This document shows positions 41,340 to 49,162 of a DNA stretch of 58,811 nucleotides, piece after piece (the first letter of the stretch is position 1; every line of letters starts with the position of its first letter). The translations under genes and the position numbers were made by a program. The stretch is from a bacterium (GTDB taxonomy: Bacteria > Bacillota_A > Clostridia > Lachnospirales > Lachnospiraceae), in NCBI GenBank assembly GCA_004562915.1, contig SFQZ01000009.1, positions 1-58,811 on the forward strand. Reading direction: 5' to 3'. The notes beneath the pieces are model-generated. The model searched no databases. It worked only from the letters and a program-made list of their open reading frames with translations, and was not told the origin of the DNA.

Positions 41340-41382
41340 AAAGCATTCTCCTTTTCCTGAATATTTCATTATTCTTTGCACA

Positions 41383-41411
41383 AGTATAACGGATATTTTC
41401 CAAAAACTCAA
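41383..41411 (-). promoter_or_regulatory. Predicted promoter of the flavin reductase gene
   Basis: Minus strand: -35 TTGAGT (41406-41411), 17-base spacer, -10 TATACT (41383-41388). Confidence 0.65.
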
Positions 41412-41427
41412 TCCCCTTATCTTCCTC

Positions 41428-41456
41428 TTGCGGCATGTCGTTGTTTTTGATATGAT
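41428..41456 (+). promoter_or_regulatory. Predicted promoter of the shell-protein gene
   Basis: -35 TTGCGG (41428-41433), 17-base spacer, extended -10 TGATATGAT (-10 at 41451-41456). The start would be near 41463, just inside repeat copy B. Confidence 0.6.
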
Positions 41457-41515
41457 GAGATAAGGGACAAAAGGTCAGTTGCGGCATAATTCCTAGTCTC
41501 ATCCCATTTGTCGGG
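41455..41515 (+). repeat. Leader repeat, copy B
   Basis: ATGAGAT (41455-41461) with GTCTCAT (41496-41502), then CCCATTTGTCGGG (41503-41515). The left arm differs from copy A at the position that would pair with G (C to T), so pairing is kept as G-T. Its left arm overlaps the predicted -10 box. Confidence 0.7.
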
Positions 41516-41541
41516 CAGCATTTGAAAAAAGGAGAAGAACT

Positions 41542-42255
41542 ATGGATGTAAGATCAATCAGTATGAATTGTAAAAGAACAGAATTTGTAGGTACTGCCGT
41601 TCTGGATACGATCGGTCTTGTTATTTCCGGTATCCATGAAGATCTGCTTCAGGTCATGAATGTAGGAACCCAATATCATGCGCTGGGACTCTTCAGTTCC
41701 CGTACCGGCGCCGCAGGTCAGCTGACTGCCATCGATGATGCTGTGAAAGCAACAAACACAGAAGTTCTTTCCATTGATTTTCCCAGGGACACGAAAGGCT
41801 GGGGCGGTCATGGTAATTATGTGGTACTGGGAGGTCAGGATATCTCCGATGTCCGCCATGCCATACAGCTTTCCCTCGAACTGACAAATAAATATGCCGG
41901 TGAACTCTATATCAGTGAAGCCGGTCATCTGGAATTTGCCTTTTCTGCCAGCGCCGGTTCTGTTCTGACAAAAGCGTTTTCTGCTGAAGCAAATCAGGCT
42001 TTTGGTTTTATGGCTGGATCCCCTGCGGCCATCGGTCTTGTCATGGCTGATACTGCCATGAAAGCTGCTAATGTAAAAATTGTCCGGTATATGACTCCCA
42101 GCATCGGCACCAGCCATTCAAACGAAGTGATTCTTGCACTATCCGGGGATGCCTCTGCAGTAAAAGAATCCGTACTCACTGCCCGCCAGATCGGACTGGA
42201 ACTGTTGATCGCTATGGGCAGCTATCCCGAGATTCCGGGAGTTCCTTATCTATAA
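41542..42255 (+). CDS. Bacterial microcompartment shell protein, PduB/tandem-BMC type, apparently solitary
   Basis: 237 residues with two BMC domains. Seen: EFVGTAVLDTIGLVISGI, LGLFSSRTGAAGQL, DDAVKATNTEVLSIDFPRDT and, in the second half, FGFMAGSPAAIGLVMADTAM, all typical of PduB trimers that form pseudohexameric facets with a gated pore. AAGGAG precedes the ATG. No other shell protein, signature enzyme or cobalamin gene is visible; neighbours are a flavin reductase (divergent) and a ferredoxin (convergent). The frame is intact, so it is either an orphan that joins shells encoded elsewhere or a leftover. Confidence 0.9.
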   Translation: MDVRSISMNCKRTEFVGTAVLDTIGLVISGIHEDLLQVMNVGTQYHALGLFSSRTGAAGQLTAIDDAVKATNTEVLSIDFPRDTKGWGGHGNYVVLGGQDISDVRHAIQLSLELTNKYAGELYISEAGHLEFAFSASAGSVLTKAFSAEANQAFGFMAGSPAAIGLVMADTAMKAANVKIVRYMTPSIGTSHSNEVILALSGDASAVKESVLTARQIGLELLIAMGSYPEIPGVPYL

Positions 42256-42285
42256 ATTTCTTCCCATCATCGGGCGCACTACGAT

Positions 42286-42334
42286 AAAAAATCCCATGAC
42301 TGTATTGTTAAAAACATACAATCACGGGATTTTT
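42286..42334. terminator. Bidirectional terminator between the shell-protein and ferredoxin genes
   Basis: AAAAATCCC (42286-42294 region) pairs with GGGATTTTT (to 42334), with inner TGTAT/ATACA pairing and two mismatches; A- and T-runs on both sides. Confidence 0.75.
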
Positions 42335-42353
42335 CATACTCATTCCCGAAATA

Positions 42354-42740
42354 TTACTTTTCTACTACTTCAAGTACATCCATTGGACAGGCTTTCGCAC
42401 AGATTCCACACGCAATACATTTGGAAGAAGTCGGTGATTCTTCTGCTTTCACCATCAAACCGAATGGACAGGCTTCCACACATTTGCCGCAACCGGTACA
42501 CAGCTTTTTGTTAACCATGTATACACCTTTTGCGTTCTGTGTAATAGCTCCTGCTTCACATGCCTGCGCACATTTTCCGCACTGTACACAAGTCATTGGT
42601 TTTACTCCACTCTTCTTCTCTACGATCTGAATACAGGATTTTCCAGGATCAAATACTTTGTAAAAGCTCATGGAACATGCTCTTACGCATTCCAGACATG
42701 CCATACAGGTGGAACCCTTTTTTACTGCTAATTTTTTCAT
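42354..42740 (-). CDS. Polyferredoxin with four [4Fe-4S] motifs
   Basis: 128-residue electron carrier. Seen: four C-x2-C-x2-C-x3-C motifs: CMACLECVRAC (12-22), CVQCGKCAQAC, CTGCGKCVEACP and CIACGICAKACP, enough for four clusters. The first motif lacks the usual Pro after the last Cys, as in CooF/HydN-like electron-transfer subunits. Single gene with its own promoter (42778-42806) and GGAGGATA before the ATG. The partner oxidoreductase is not adjacent, so its circuit is unknown. Confidence 0.88.
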   Translation of the reverse strand: MKKLAVKKGSTCMACLECVRACSMSFYKVFDPGKSCIQIVEKKSGVKPMTCVQCGKCAQACEAGAITQNAKGVYMVNKKLCTGCGKCVEACPFGLMVKAEESPTSSKCIACGICAKACPMDVLEVVEK

Positions 42741-42777
42741 CTATGTATCCTCCGCTTACAAGTTTTCTGTTTTATTC

Positions 42778-42806
42778 AGTCTACCATTAATAGACATTTT
42801 TTGCAA
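42778..42806 (-). promoter_or_regulatory. Predicted promoter of the polyferredoxin gene
   Basis: Minus strand: -35 TTGCAA (42801-42806), 17-base spacer, -10 TAGACT (42778-42783), with TG one base before the -10. Confidence 0.55.
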
Positions 42807-42842
42807 GTAAATAGAGAATACTATGTGAATTTACCTACTTAT

Positions 42843-44099
42843 TTATTCCTGATCATTAGTCAGATGAAAACGATCCAGCAAATAGAAAACCAGACTTAAA
42901 ATCATGGCTACTACGCATGCAAGAACCATCCCAGTCAGCTGTACATTGCCAAGATTCAGAGACAAGCCTGAAAGTCCTACAACGAAAACAACAGAGGTAA
43001 GTGTAAGATTTCTGGATTTTCCATAATCCACCTGATTATCAACCAAAATTCGCAGTCCGGATGTTCCGATCATTCCGTAAAGCAAAATGGAAATACCACC
43101 AATAACCGGTCCCGGAATTGTACTGATCAATGCGGACAGTTTTCCACAGAAAGAAATCAGTATGGAAATCAATGCGGCTCCTCCGATTACCTGCACACTA
43201 TATACACCCGTAACTGCCATAACCCCGATATTTTCCCCATAAGTAGTTGTAGGAACAGATCCGATCAGACCTGAGATCATGGTTGAAAAATTATCCGCAA
43301 AAATAGAGCGGTGAAGTCCCGGATCTTTGATCAGATCTCTGCCGATAATTTTTCCTGTAACGATCTGATGACCGATATGTTCCGACGCAATCACAAGCAC
43401 AACCGGAAGAATCGTCAGAATCGCCTGGGCATTAAATTTTGCAAGATGAAAATTCGGAAGCGCAAACCAGGATGCCTGAGCAACATCTGTAAAATCCAAG
43501 ATTCCGCAAAAAGCTGAAGCAACATATCCGGCAATAATGGCAATCAAAATCGGGATAACGGAAAGGAATCCGCGAAACAGCACCTGACCGAAGATTGCCA
43601 CTCCTAATGTCACAAGAAATACGATCACACTGCTCATTTCTATTTTTTCTACGCCAACCAGTCCTGCTGTACTTGCTGCGGAACCAGCCAGTTCCAGTCC
43701 GATCAAAGCCACAACAGGTCCCATAGCTGCAGGCGGAAGAACAATATCGATCCATTTTGTTCCAAATTTGTAAATAATAAACGCCAATATACAACCACAA
43801 AGACCGACTACAACAAATCCACCCTGTGCATACTCAAATCCGTATTTTGCTATGACAACACCAGCCGGTGCCAGAAATGCAAAACTGGAGCCCAGATATG
43901 CCGGTGCTTTTCCTTTTGTGATGAATATAAACAACAGCGTGCCTACACCATTCATTAAAAGTACAATGGCTGGATTGATTCCAAAGATAAACGGAACCAG
44001 TACAGAAGCACCAAACATGGCAAACATATGCTGAATACTTAATGGAATCAGCATTTTTACAGGTACTTTTTCATCCACTTGAATAATTTTCTTTTCCAC
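42843..44099 (-). CDS. uraA: Uracil permease (NCS2 family), GTG start
   Basis: Proton-coupled uracil importer, 418 residues, 14 membrane segments expected. Seen: VLVPFIFGINPAIVLLMNG, KGKAPAYLGSSFAFLAP and GSVPTTTYGENIGVMAVTG, the uracil-branch signatures. The start codon is GTG at 44097-44099 with AGAGAGG 6 bases before it. No PyrR-binding loop was found in the leader; instead a 10-bp inverted repeat covers the extended -10 box (44161-44195). Single gene. Confidence 0.9.
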   Translation of the reverse strand: MEKKIIQVDEKVPVKMLIPLSIQHMFAMFGASVLVPFIFGINPAIVLLMNGVGTLLFIFITKGKAPAYLGSSFAFLAPAGVVIAKYGFEYAQGGFVVVGLCGCILAFIIYKFGTKWIDIVLPPAAMGPVVALIGLELAGSAASTAGLVGVEKIEMSSVIVFLVTLGVAIFGQVLFRGFLSVIPILIAIIAGYVASAFCGILDFTDVAQASWFALPNFHLAKFNAQAILTILPVVLVIASEHIGHQIVTGKIIGRDLIKDPGLHRSIFADNFSTMISGLIGSVPTTTYGENIGVMAVTGVYSVQVIGGAALISILISFCGKLSALISTIPGPVIGGISILLYGMIGTSGLRILVDNQVDYGKSRNLTLTSVVFVVGLSGLSLNLGNVQLTGMVLACVVAMILSLVFYLLDRFHLTNDQE

Positions 44100-44160
44100 T
44101 CGTAACCTCTCTTCCTCATCTGCTAAGTAAAATGCAGTGTGTGATATATTTTTTTGCGCA

Positions 44161-44195
44161 ATGATATAATTCGCACTCTGCGCTCATTATATCAT
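44161..44195 (-). promoter_or_regulatory. Dyad with an extended -10 box upstream of uraA
   Basis: ATGATATAAT (44161-44170) and ATTATATCAT (44186-44195) are a perfect 10-bp inverted repeat with a 15-base centre that can itself form GCGC/TGCG pairing. The right arm read on the minus strand is the extended -10 TGATATAAT. The left arm gives the same box on the plus strand, facing it. Confidence 0.55.
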
Positions 44196-44215
44196 GTTAT
44201 TCTTCCCAACACCAG

Positions 44216-44254
44216 AAAAAAAGATTCCGTATACAAAGATACGAAATCTTTTTA
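44216..44254 (-). terminator. Intrinsic terminator of the carD gene
   Basis: AAAAAGATT and AATCTTTTT arms with inner CGTAT/ATACG pairing and two mismatches, followed on the minus strand by a T-run. Confidence 0.8.
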
Positions 44255-44256
44255 TA

Positions 44257-44736
44257 TTACTTTCTTTTCCACAAAACACTTTCCACTTCACTGATCGGAA
44301 TCCCCAGTGCATACGCAAGCTCACTATATAGCGCTCTTTCCGTCACCTGCTGATACTTTTTATCCATACTGGTTATAGAACCTCTTTTTTTCGTTCTCTG
44401 ATATAGTGTTTTTAAAATCCTTATCCATTCTTTTGGCTCATAACTGGAGATACACTGGCGATATTCCTGTTCACGCAATTTCTCATTTTGAACCCATAAA
44501 ACTTCAGCATCTGCTGCCTCCTGAATCAGCTTCAGAGCTTCTTCTTTGTTCATGGGACGACGGATCGCTTCACTGTCTTCTGCCGGTACATATACTGTTT
44601 CTTTCTCATCCTCTACAGAATGAAGTGTATAATATTCTTTTTTTCTGTCAATATATGAGAAATCCAGTTTTCCTACTTTTTTTACCTGAAACATTCCTCT
44701 GCATTTATATACAACCATTTCACCTTGCTGCAGCAT
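44257..44736 (-). CDS. CarD family transcriptional regulator
   Basis: 159 residues. N-terminal CdnL/TRCF-RID domain that binds the RNA polymerase beta subunit (GEMVVYKCRGMFQVKKVG, YYTLHSVEDEKETVYVP) and a C-terminal helical DNA-binding part. Such proteins stabilise open promoter complexes, often at rRNA and stress genes. The start at 44736 has AGGAGG 6-7 bases upstream; the ATG at 44754 would place that site inside the gene. Single gene with a clear terminator. Confidence 0.85.
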   Translation of the reverse strand: MLQQGEMVVYKCRGMFQVKKVGKLDFSYIDRKKEYYTLHSVEDEKETVYVPAEDSEAIRRPMNKEEALKLIQEAADAEVLWVQNEKLREQEYRQCISSYEPKEWIRILKTLYQRTKKRGSITSMDKKYQQVTERALYSELAYALGIPISEVESVLWKRK

Positions 44737-44871
44737 GCTATCCCTCCTGTTCATAATAGCTTTATTTTACCATTTTTTTATTTTCTTCGTAATACTTTTT
44801 CCAGAAAGAAATATATTTTCGGCACTTAAGCTAATATAAAACAGGATAATATTTGTACATATTTTACTAAG

Positions 44872-45165
44872 TTAAGATTCATTTTCCTGTTCCAACATCT
44901 TTCTCATAAACTCAAGAAAATGAATACTACAACTATTCAGCTCACGATCTGTCTTTTTTACATATCCAAAATTGATCCTTGTACGATCCCCTTCCAAAGT
45001 AATCGCATGAATCCGGGAATGTATATTTTTATGCCCGTTCAGCATTCCACTTATATTTCCTAATCGGGTTTTCATCAAAAGTTCCATCATTACATAATCA
45101 CTGCTGACTTCTGCAATCTTATGGCAGGGAATTGCATCCAGAATTTCTTCTCGCTTTCATTATTA
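44872..45165 (-). pseudogene. C-terminal fragment of a LysR-type regulator
   Basis: The frame 44872-45090 (72 residues from an internal ATG) continues upstream as open codons to about 45165, where a TGA closes it. The readable protein includes IAEVSSDYVMMELLMKTRLG and INFGYVKKTDRELNSCSIHF, which resembles the end of a LysR substrate-binding domain (about 95 residues). The DNA-binding domain is absent. It overlaps the ABC-transporter remnant in another frame, as expected from a deletion junction near 45150-45170. The LysR assignment is moderate. Confidence 0.5.
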
Positions 45166-45488
45166 ATTTCCTTCAATACAGGTCTCTCCATCTTACATTT
45201 TTCCGCACAATGATCACAGCGGTTTTGAAACGGACATCCATCCAGCACATCCAGCGGGCTGGAAGCCTCACTCTCGATACTCTCAATCTTCTTATCCGGA
45301 TCCATATGAATAGAAAACTGAGCTCTAACCAATGCCAATGTATATGGATGTCTGGAATGTTCTGTCACATCTTCTCCCGGAAGCACTTCTACAATATTGC
45401 CAAGATACATTACAGCAATCACACCGACAGCAAGTATTAGAAACAGGGTAAACTGTTTGTGATTATTTGCAAATCTCAATACTTTCAC
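45090..45488 (-). pseudogene. Deletion fusion: start of an ABC permease joined to the end of its ATPase
   Basis: 132 residues, GTG start with AAGGAGGG upstream. The first ~25 residues (MKVLRFANNHKQFTLFLILA) are the beginning of a DppC/NikC-type permease. From VMYLGNIVEVLPGE onward it is the C-terminal end of an OppF/DppF/NikE-type ATPase, including the Cys-rich GCPFQNRCDHCAEKC motif seen in that region. The rest of the permease, an ATPase D gene and all catalytic motifs of ATPase F are missing. It starts 1 base after the stop of the permease B remnant. Non-functional as transporter. Confidence 0.82.
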
Positions 45489-45489
45489 T

Positions 45490-46170
45490 TTATCGTCCCT
45501 CCTTCAGTCTCGGATCCAGGAAATTGTAAGACAGGTCAACCAAAAGATTGATTCCCATATACAATATGGCTATCCAAAGAACATATCCCTGTACCAGAGG
45601 ATAATCTCTGCAAGAGATCACCTTTACCGCCATACTTCCCATCCCCGACCAGTTGTAGATGATCTCCACTACTGCCGTTCCTCCAAGAAGGCTTCCCAGG
45701 GATAATCCGAGCAGTGTTACAAGAGGCAGCATGGCATTAGGAAGAACATGTTTCCACAAAATTGTACTTTCTTTTGCGCCACGCATCCGGGCACCTGTCA
45801 CATAGTCCTGATGCAGTTCATCCAACACTGCATTTCTTACCTGCCTTGTATACTTAGCTGACATGGCAATAGCCAGAGTAAAGGAAGGAAGTATCAAGGA
45901 TTTAAAATCTGTACTTCCCCCTGATACCGATACCCAACGCAATGCCACTCCAAAGATACTCATAAAAATCAGTCCTACCCAAAAACTGGGCACCGATACG
46001 CCAAAGAATGTCACTGCTCGCACGATATAATCCGGCCATTTATTCTGGTACACAGCCGACAATATTCCCAATGGAATGGAAATGATGATCATCAACAGCA
46101 AAGACATCAGTGCCAACCGCAGGGTAGGCCAGAAACATGATGTAAGTTTTTCCACTTTGCAGCAATGCAA
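45490..46170 (-). pseudogene. N-terminally truncated DppB/NikB-type ABC permease
   Basis: 226 readable residues; only TTG and no ribosome binding site at the front, and an in-frame stop shortly upstream. Seen: FWPTLRLALMSLLLMIIISI, VPSFWVGLIFMSIFGV, the ABC-coupling EAA-like loop GARMRGAKESTILWKHVLPN and C-terminal LSYNFLDPRLKEG. Full-length relatives have about 310 residues, so the first helix and extracellular loop are lost. This is the first gene of the former nickel/peptide importer operon; the metal-exporting ATPase gene now begins 134 bases away in the other direction. Confidence 0.82.
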
Positions 46171-46219
46171 TTTTCCCGAAGATTTTTCTATACTTCTTCT
46201 AAATTATTTGTATTTTCTA

Positions 46220-46279
46220 TTGACATTTTTCCCTGTCAGTGGTTAAATAAACATATGAACACTTATTCATATGTTTATT
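46220..46279 (+). promoter_or_regulatory. Promoter and ArsR/SmtB-type operator of the metal ATPase gene
   Basis: -35 TTGACA (46220-46225), 17-base spacer, -10 TTAAAT (46243-46248). A perfect 14-bp inverted repeat, AATAAACATATGAA (46246-46259) and its complement (46266-46279), with 6 bases between, overlaps the -10 edge and start site. Dyads of the TGAA-n6-TTCA type are bound by metal sensors such as CzrA, SmtB and CadC. Confidence 0.8.
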
Positions 46280-46303
46280 CGAACACAAGGAGGGACACTC
46301 TGC

Positions 46304-48841
46304 ATGATTAATCTTTATCATTTGAAACTTCAACCTTTTTTCCATAAACATGATGACTCTTGTTGCTGCGGACATGAGCATGAACACCATGACTCCTGTT
46401 GCTGCGGACATGAGCATGAACACGAGCATCATCAGGAACATGAACATCACGATTCTTGCTCAAAAATTGACAATAACACGAAAAAAGCAGTATTTATTCT
46501 TGAAAATCTGGGATGTGCCAATTGTGCTTCCAGGATGGAGAAAAAAATCCAGGAGTTACCTGATGTATATTCTGCCACGATAACCTTTGCCACCAGACAG
46601 CTTCGCCTGTCTGCTGAAGATCCACAAAAGCTTCTTCCTGAGATTCAAAATATCTGTTCTTCGATTGAGTCACAGGTAAAAGTAATTCCGCAAAAAGAAA
46701 ATATCTCCGGTGCATATCAGACAAAAACATATCTCCTGGAGAACCTTGGATGCGCCAATTGTGCTTCCAAAATGGAAACACAAATTGCTGAACTGGATGG
46801 CATATCCAGTGCAACGATTACTTTTGCCACCAAACAGCTTCGTGTAACTGCCAAAAATCCTGATTTGTATCTTCCCCAGATCCGAAAAATCTGTTCTTCC
46901 ATAGAATCTCAGGTTCAGGTTCTTGAAAAAGATTTCACACCGGAAAATGACTCAACCGCTTTTTCACAGGCTCAGGCTTCTGATTCTCACAAATTACTTT
47001 CAAACGAGCAAAAAGAGTTGACTTTTATTTTAGTCGGTGCCGTATTATTAGTAACCGGAGTAATTCTTGAACATATGGGATTTCAGATGTTTGCAATTCT
47101 TCCCGTTTATGTCATTGCATACCTGATTTTAGGCGGACCAATCCTCATGGAAGCCGGAAGAAATATACTGCATGGACAAATTTTTGATGAAAATTTTCTC
47201 ATGAGTGTTGCAACACTTGGTGCTTTCGCAATTCAAGAATTCCCGGAAGCGGTAGGTGTCATGCTTTTCTATCGAGTCGGTGAATATTTCGAACACAAAG
47301 CAGTAGATAGAAGCAGAAGCCAGATTATGAATGCTGTTGATATGCGTCCGGAAGTTGTCAATCGGCTTAACGAAGATCAGATTCAAGTGATTCCCGCTCA
47401 GGATGCCCATGTCGGCGATATGCTGTTGATTCGTCCCGGTGACCGAATTCCTCTGGACGGAGTGATCATAGAAGGGGAAAGCCGTCTGGACACCTCACCG
47501 ATTACCGGTGAGCCTGTGCCTGTGTCAGTCAAACCAGGCGATGATATCACTTCCGGCTGTGTAAATACTTCCGGACAATTGATCATTCGTGTAGAAAAAC
47601 CTTTGGAAGAGTCTATGGTAAGCCGGATCCTTGATGCCGTGGAAAATGCAGCGGCAAGCAAACCGAAAATTGATCGTTTCATCACGCGATTCTCCAGAGT
47701 TTATACACCTCTTGTAGTATTTTTAGCTATAGCAACTGCTGTAATTCCTTCTCTTATTACAGGGCACTGGAATTACTGGGTGTACACTGCCCTTACCTTC
47801 CTTGTTATGAGTTGCCCATGCGCACTGGTACTGAGCGTCCCTCTTGCATTTTTCTCCGGAATCGGTGCCGGATCTAAAAAAGGGATCTTATTCAAAGGTG
47901 GTGTATCCATTGAGGCTCTAGGAAATCTGGGCGCTGTAGTTATGGACAAAACCGGAACCATCACAGAGGGAAATTTCAAGCTGCAAAAAATCGTATCGAA
48001 TGGGACATATGAGGAAAAAGAATTACTTCGCATCTGCGCAAGCTGTGAACAAAATTCTACCCATCCGATCGCAGTCAGTATCGTAACTGCTGCCAGAGAA
48101 AGGAAACTGGCTCTGGAAACACCGGAAAATCTGGAAGAGATTGCCGGACATGGAATTATTGCTTCCCTGAAAGAAGGAACCGTTCTCTGCGGTAATCGAA
48201 AACTTATGGATGCAAACAGTATTCTGATTGATGAAATGGCAAATGAAACTTACGGTTCTGAAGTATTTCTCGCAGTAAATGGCAAATTTGCAGGCTATCT
48301 TCTGATCTCCGATACGATCAAACAGGATGCAAAATCTGCCATCCGGCATTTAAAGTCACTTGGTCTTTATACAGTTATGCTTACTGGAGATTCCGAAAAC
48401 AGCGCTTCCGCTGTAGCTGAAGAAACAGGTATCGATGAAGTTTATGCAAAATTGCTTCCTCAGGATAAATTAAATATTCTGAATAAAGTCAGAGCTGAGC
48501 AAGGATCTGTTATGTTTGTTGGTGATGGCATCAATGATGCACCTGTTTTAGCCGGAGCTGATGTGGGTGCTGCCATGGGAAGCGGTGCCGATGCAGCCAT
48601 CGAAGCTGCTGATGCCGTATTCATGAACTCCAATGTAGAATCTATTCCTCTTTCCATCCGTATCGCCCGCAGTACAAACCGCATTGCCATGCAAAATGTT
48701 GTATTCGCACTTATCATTAAAATCGCAGTTATGATTCTTGGTTTGGCAGGCTTTGCAAATATGTGGATGGCTGTATTTGCCGATACCGGTGTCGCTATGT
48801 TGTGTGTACTGAACTCTGTACGGGTATTGTATAGAAAATAG
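46304..48841 (+). CDS. cadA: Heavy-metal P1B-type ATPase (Zn/Cd/Pb exporter, CadA/ZntA-like)
   Basis: 845-residue ATP-driven metal exporter. In order: a Cys/His-rich N-terminus with a duplicated CCCGHEHEH module (about 19-50); two heavy-metal-associated domains, each with GCANCAS (about 60-205); membrane helices; CPC transport motif Cys504-Pro-Cys506; phosphorylation Asp548 in DKTGT; STHPIA; and GDGINDAP (near 740). The motifs favour Zn/Cd/Pb over Cu. The start at 46304 has AAGGAGGG upstream; the ATG at 46271 lies in the operator. No sensor gene is adjacent, so the repressor acts in trans. Confidence 0.92.
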   Translation: MINLYHLKLQPFFHKHDDSCCCGHEHEHHDSCCCGHEHEHEHHQEHEHHDSCSKIDNNTKKAVFILENLGCANCASRMEKKIQELPDVYSATITFATRQLRLSAEDPQKLLPEIQNICSSIESQVKVIPQKENISGAYQTKTYLLENLGCANCASKMETQIAELDGISSATITFATKQLRVTAKNPDLYLPQIRKICSSIESQVQVLEKDFTPENDSTAFSQAQASDSHKLLSNEQKELTFILVGAVLLVTGVILEHMGFQMFAILPVYVIAYLILGGPILMEAGRNILHGQIFDENFLMSVATLGAFAIQEFPEAVGVMLFYRVGEYFEHKAVDRSRSQIMNAVDMRPEVVNRLNEDQIQVIPAQDAHVGDMLLIRPGDRIPLDGVIIEGESRLDTSPITGEPVPVSVKPGDDITSGCVNTSGQLIIRVEKPLEESMVSRILDAVENAAASKPKIDRFITRFSRVYTPLVVFLAIATAVIPSLITGHWNYWVYTALTFLVMSCPCALVLSVPLAFFSGIGAGSKKGILFKGGVSIEALGNLGAVVMDKTGTITEGNFKLQKIVSNGTYEEKELLRICASCEQNSTHPIAVSIVTAARERKLALETPENLEEIAGHGIIASLKEGTVLCGNRKLMDANSILIDEMANETYGSEVFLAVNGKFAGYLLISDTIKQDAKSAIRHLKSLGLYTVMLTGDSENSASAVAEETGIDEVYAKLLPQDKLNILNKVRAEQGSVMFVGDGINDAPVLAGADVGAAMGSGADAAIEAADAVFMNSNVESIPLSIRIARSTNRIAMQNVVFALIIKIAVMILGLAGFANMWMAVFADTGVAMLCVLNSVRVLYRK

Positions 48842-48957
48842 TCTTTTTATTGGAAACTTTGGCAGAAACGCCAGGAAATAACTTTTGAAAATTTGATAAT
48901 CTCTTTCCAGGAGAATAACATTACTGAACAGAGATAAGGAGCCTTTTTGTATCGTGA

Positions 48958-49148
48958 AAAATTTGTAAAAAATCGAGTAGTCCGTTTTAGAAGCATTGGA
49001 GCAAGTGAGACTGAAGATACAGCGTTTACGGAGACTTAGGCGCGACGACTTTCCGGAGCGTCTTATGTCGAAGTTAGCGCTTAGCTAAAGGAGAACGACC
49101 TGCTTCTAAAACGGACTACTCAATTTTCTGCACTTCCCCTCACGAATC
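48958..49148. repeat. Long-terminal-inverted-repeat element, copy 2
   Basis: Arms 48969-48995 and 49101-49127 are complementary over 27 bases with one C-A mismatch; the position that is G-T in copy 1 is G-C here. The interior matches copy 1 with about a dozen substitutions and one indel. It fills most of the 321-base gap between the convergent ATPase and AEC genes. The remaining 48842-48957 shows no gene or clear terminator. Confidence 0.9.
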
Positions 49149-49162
49149 AAAAAGTATATTTT

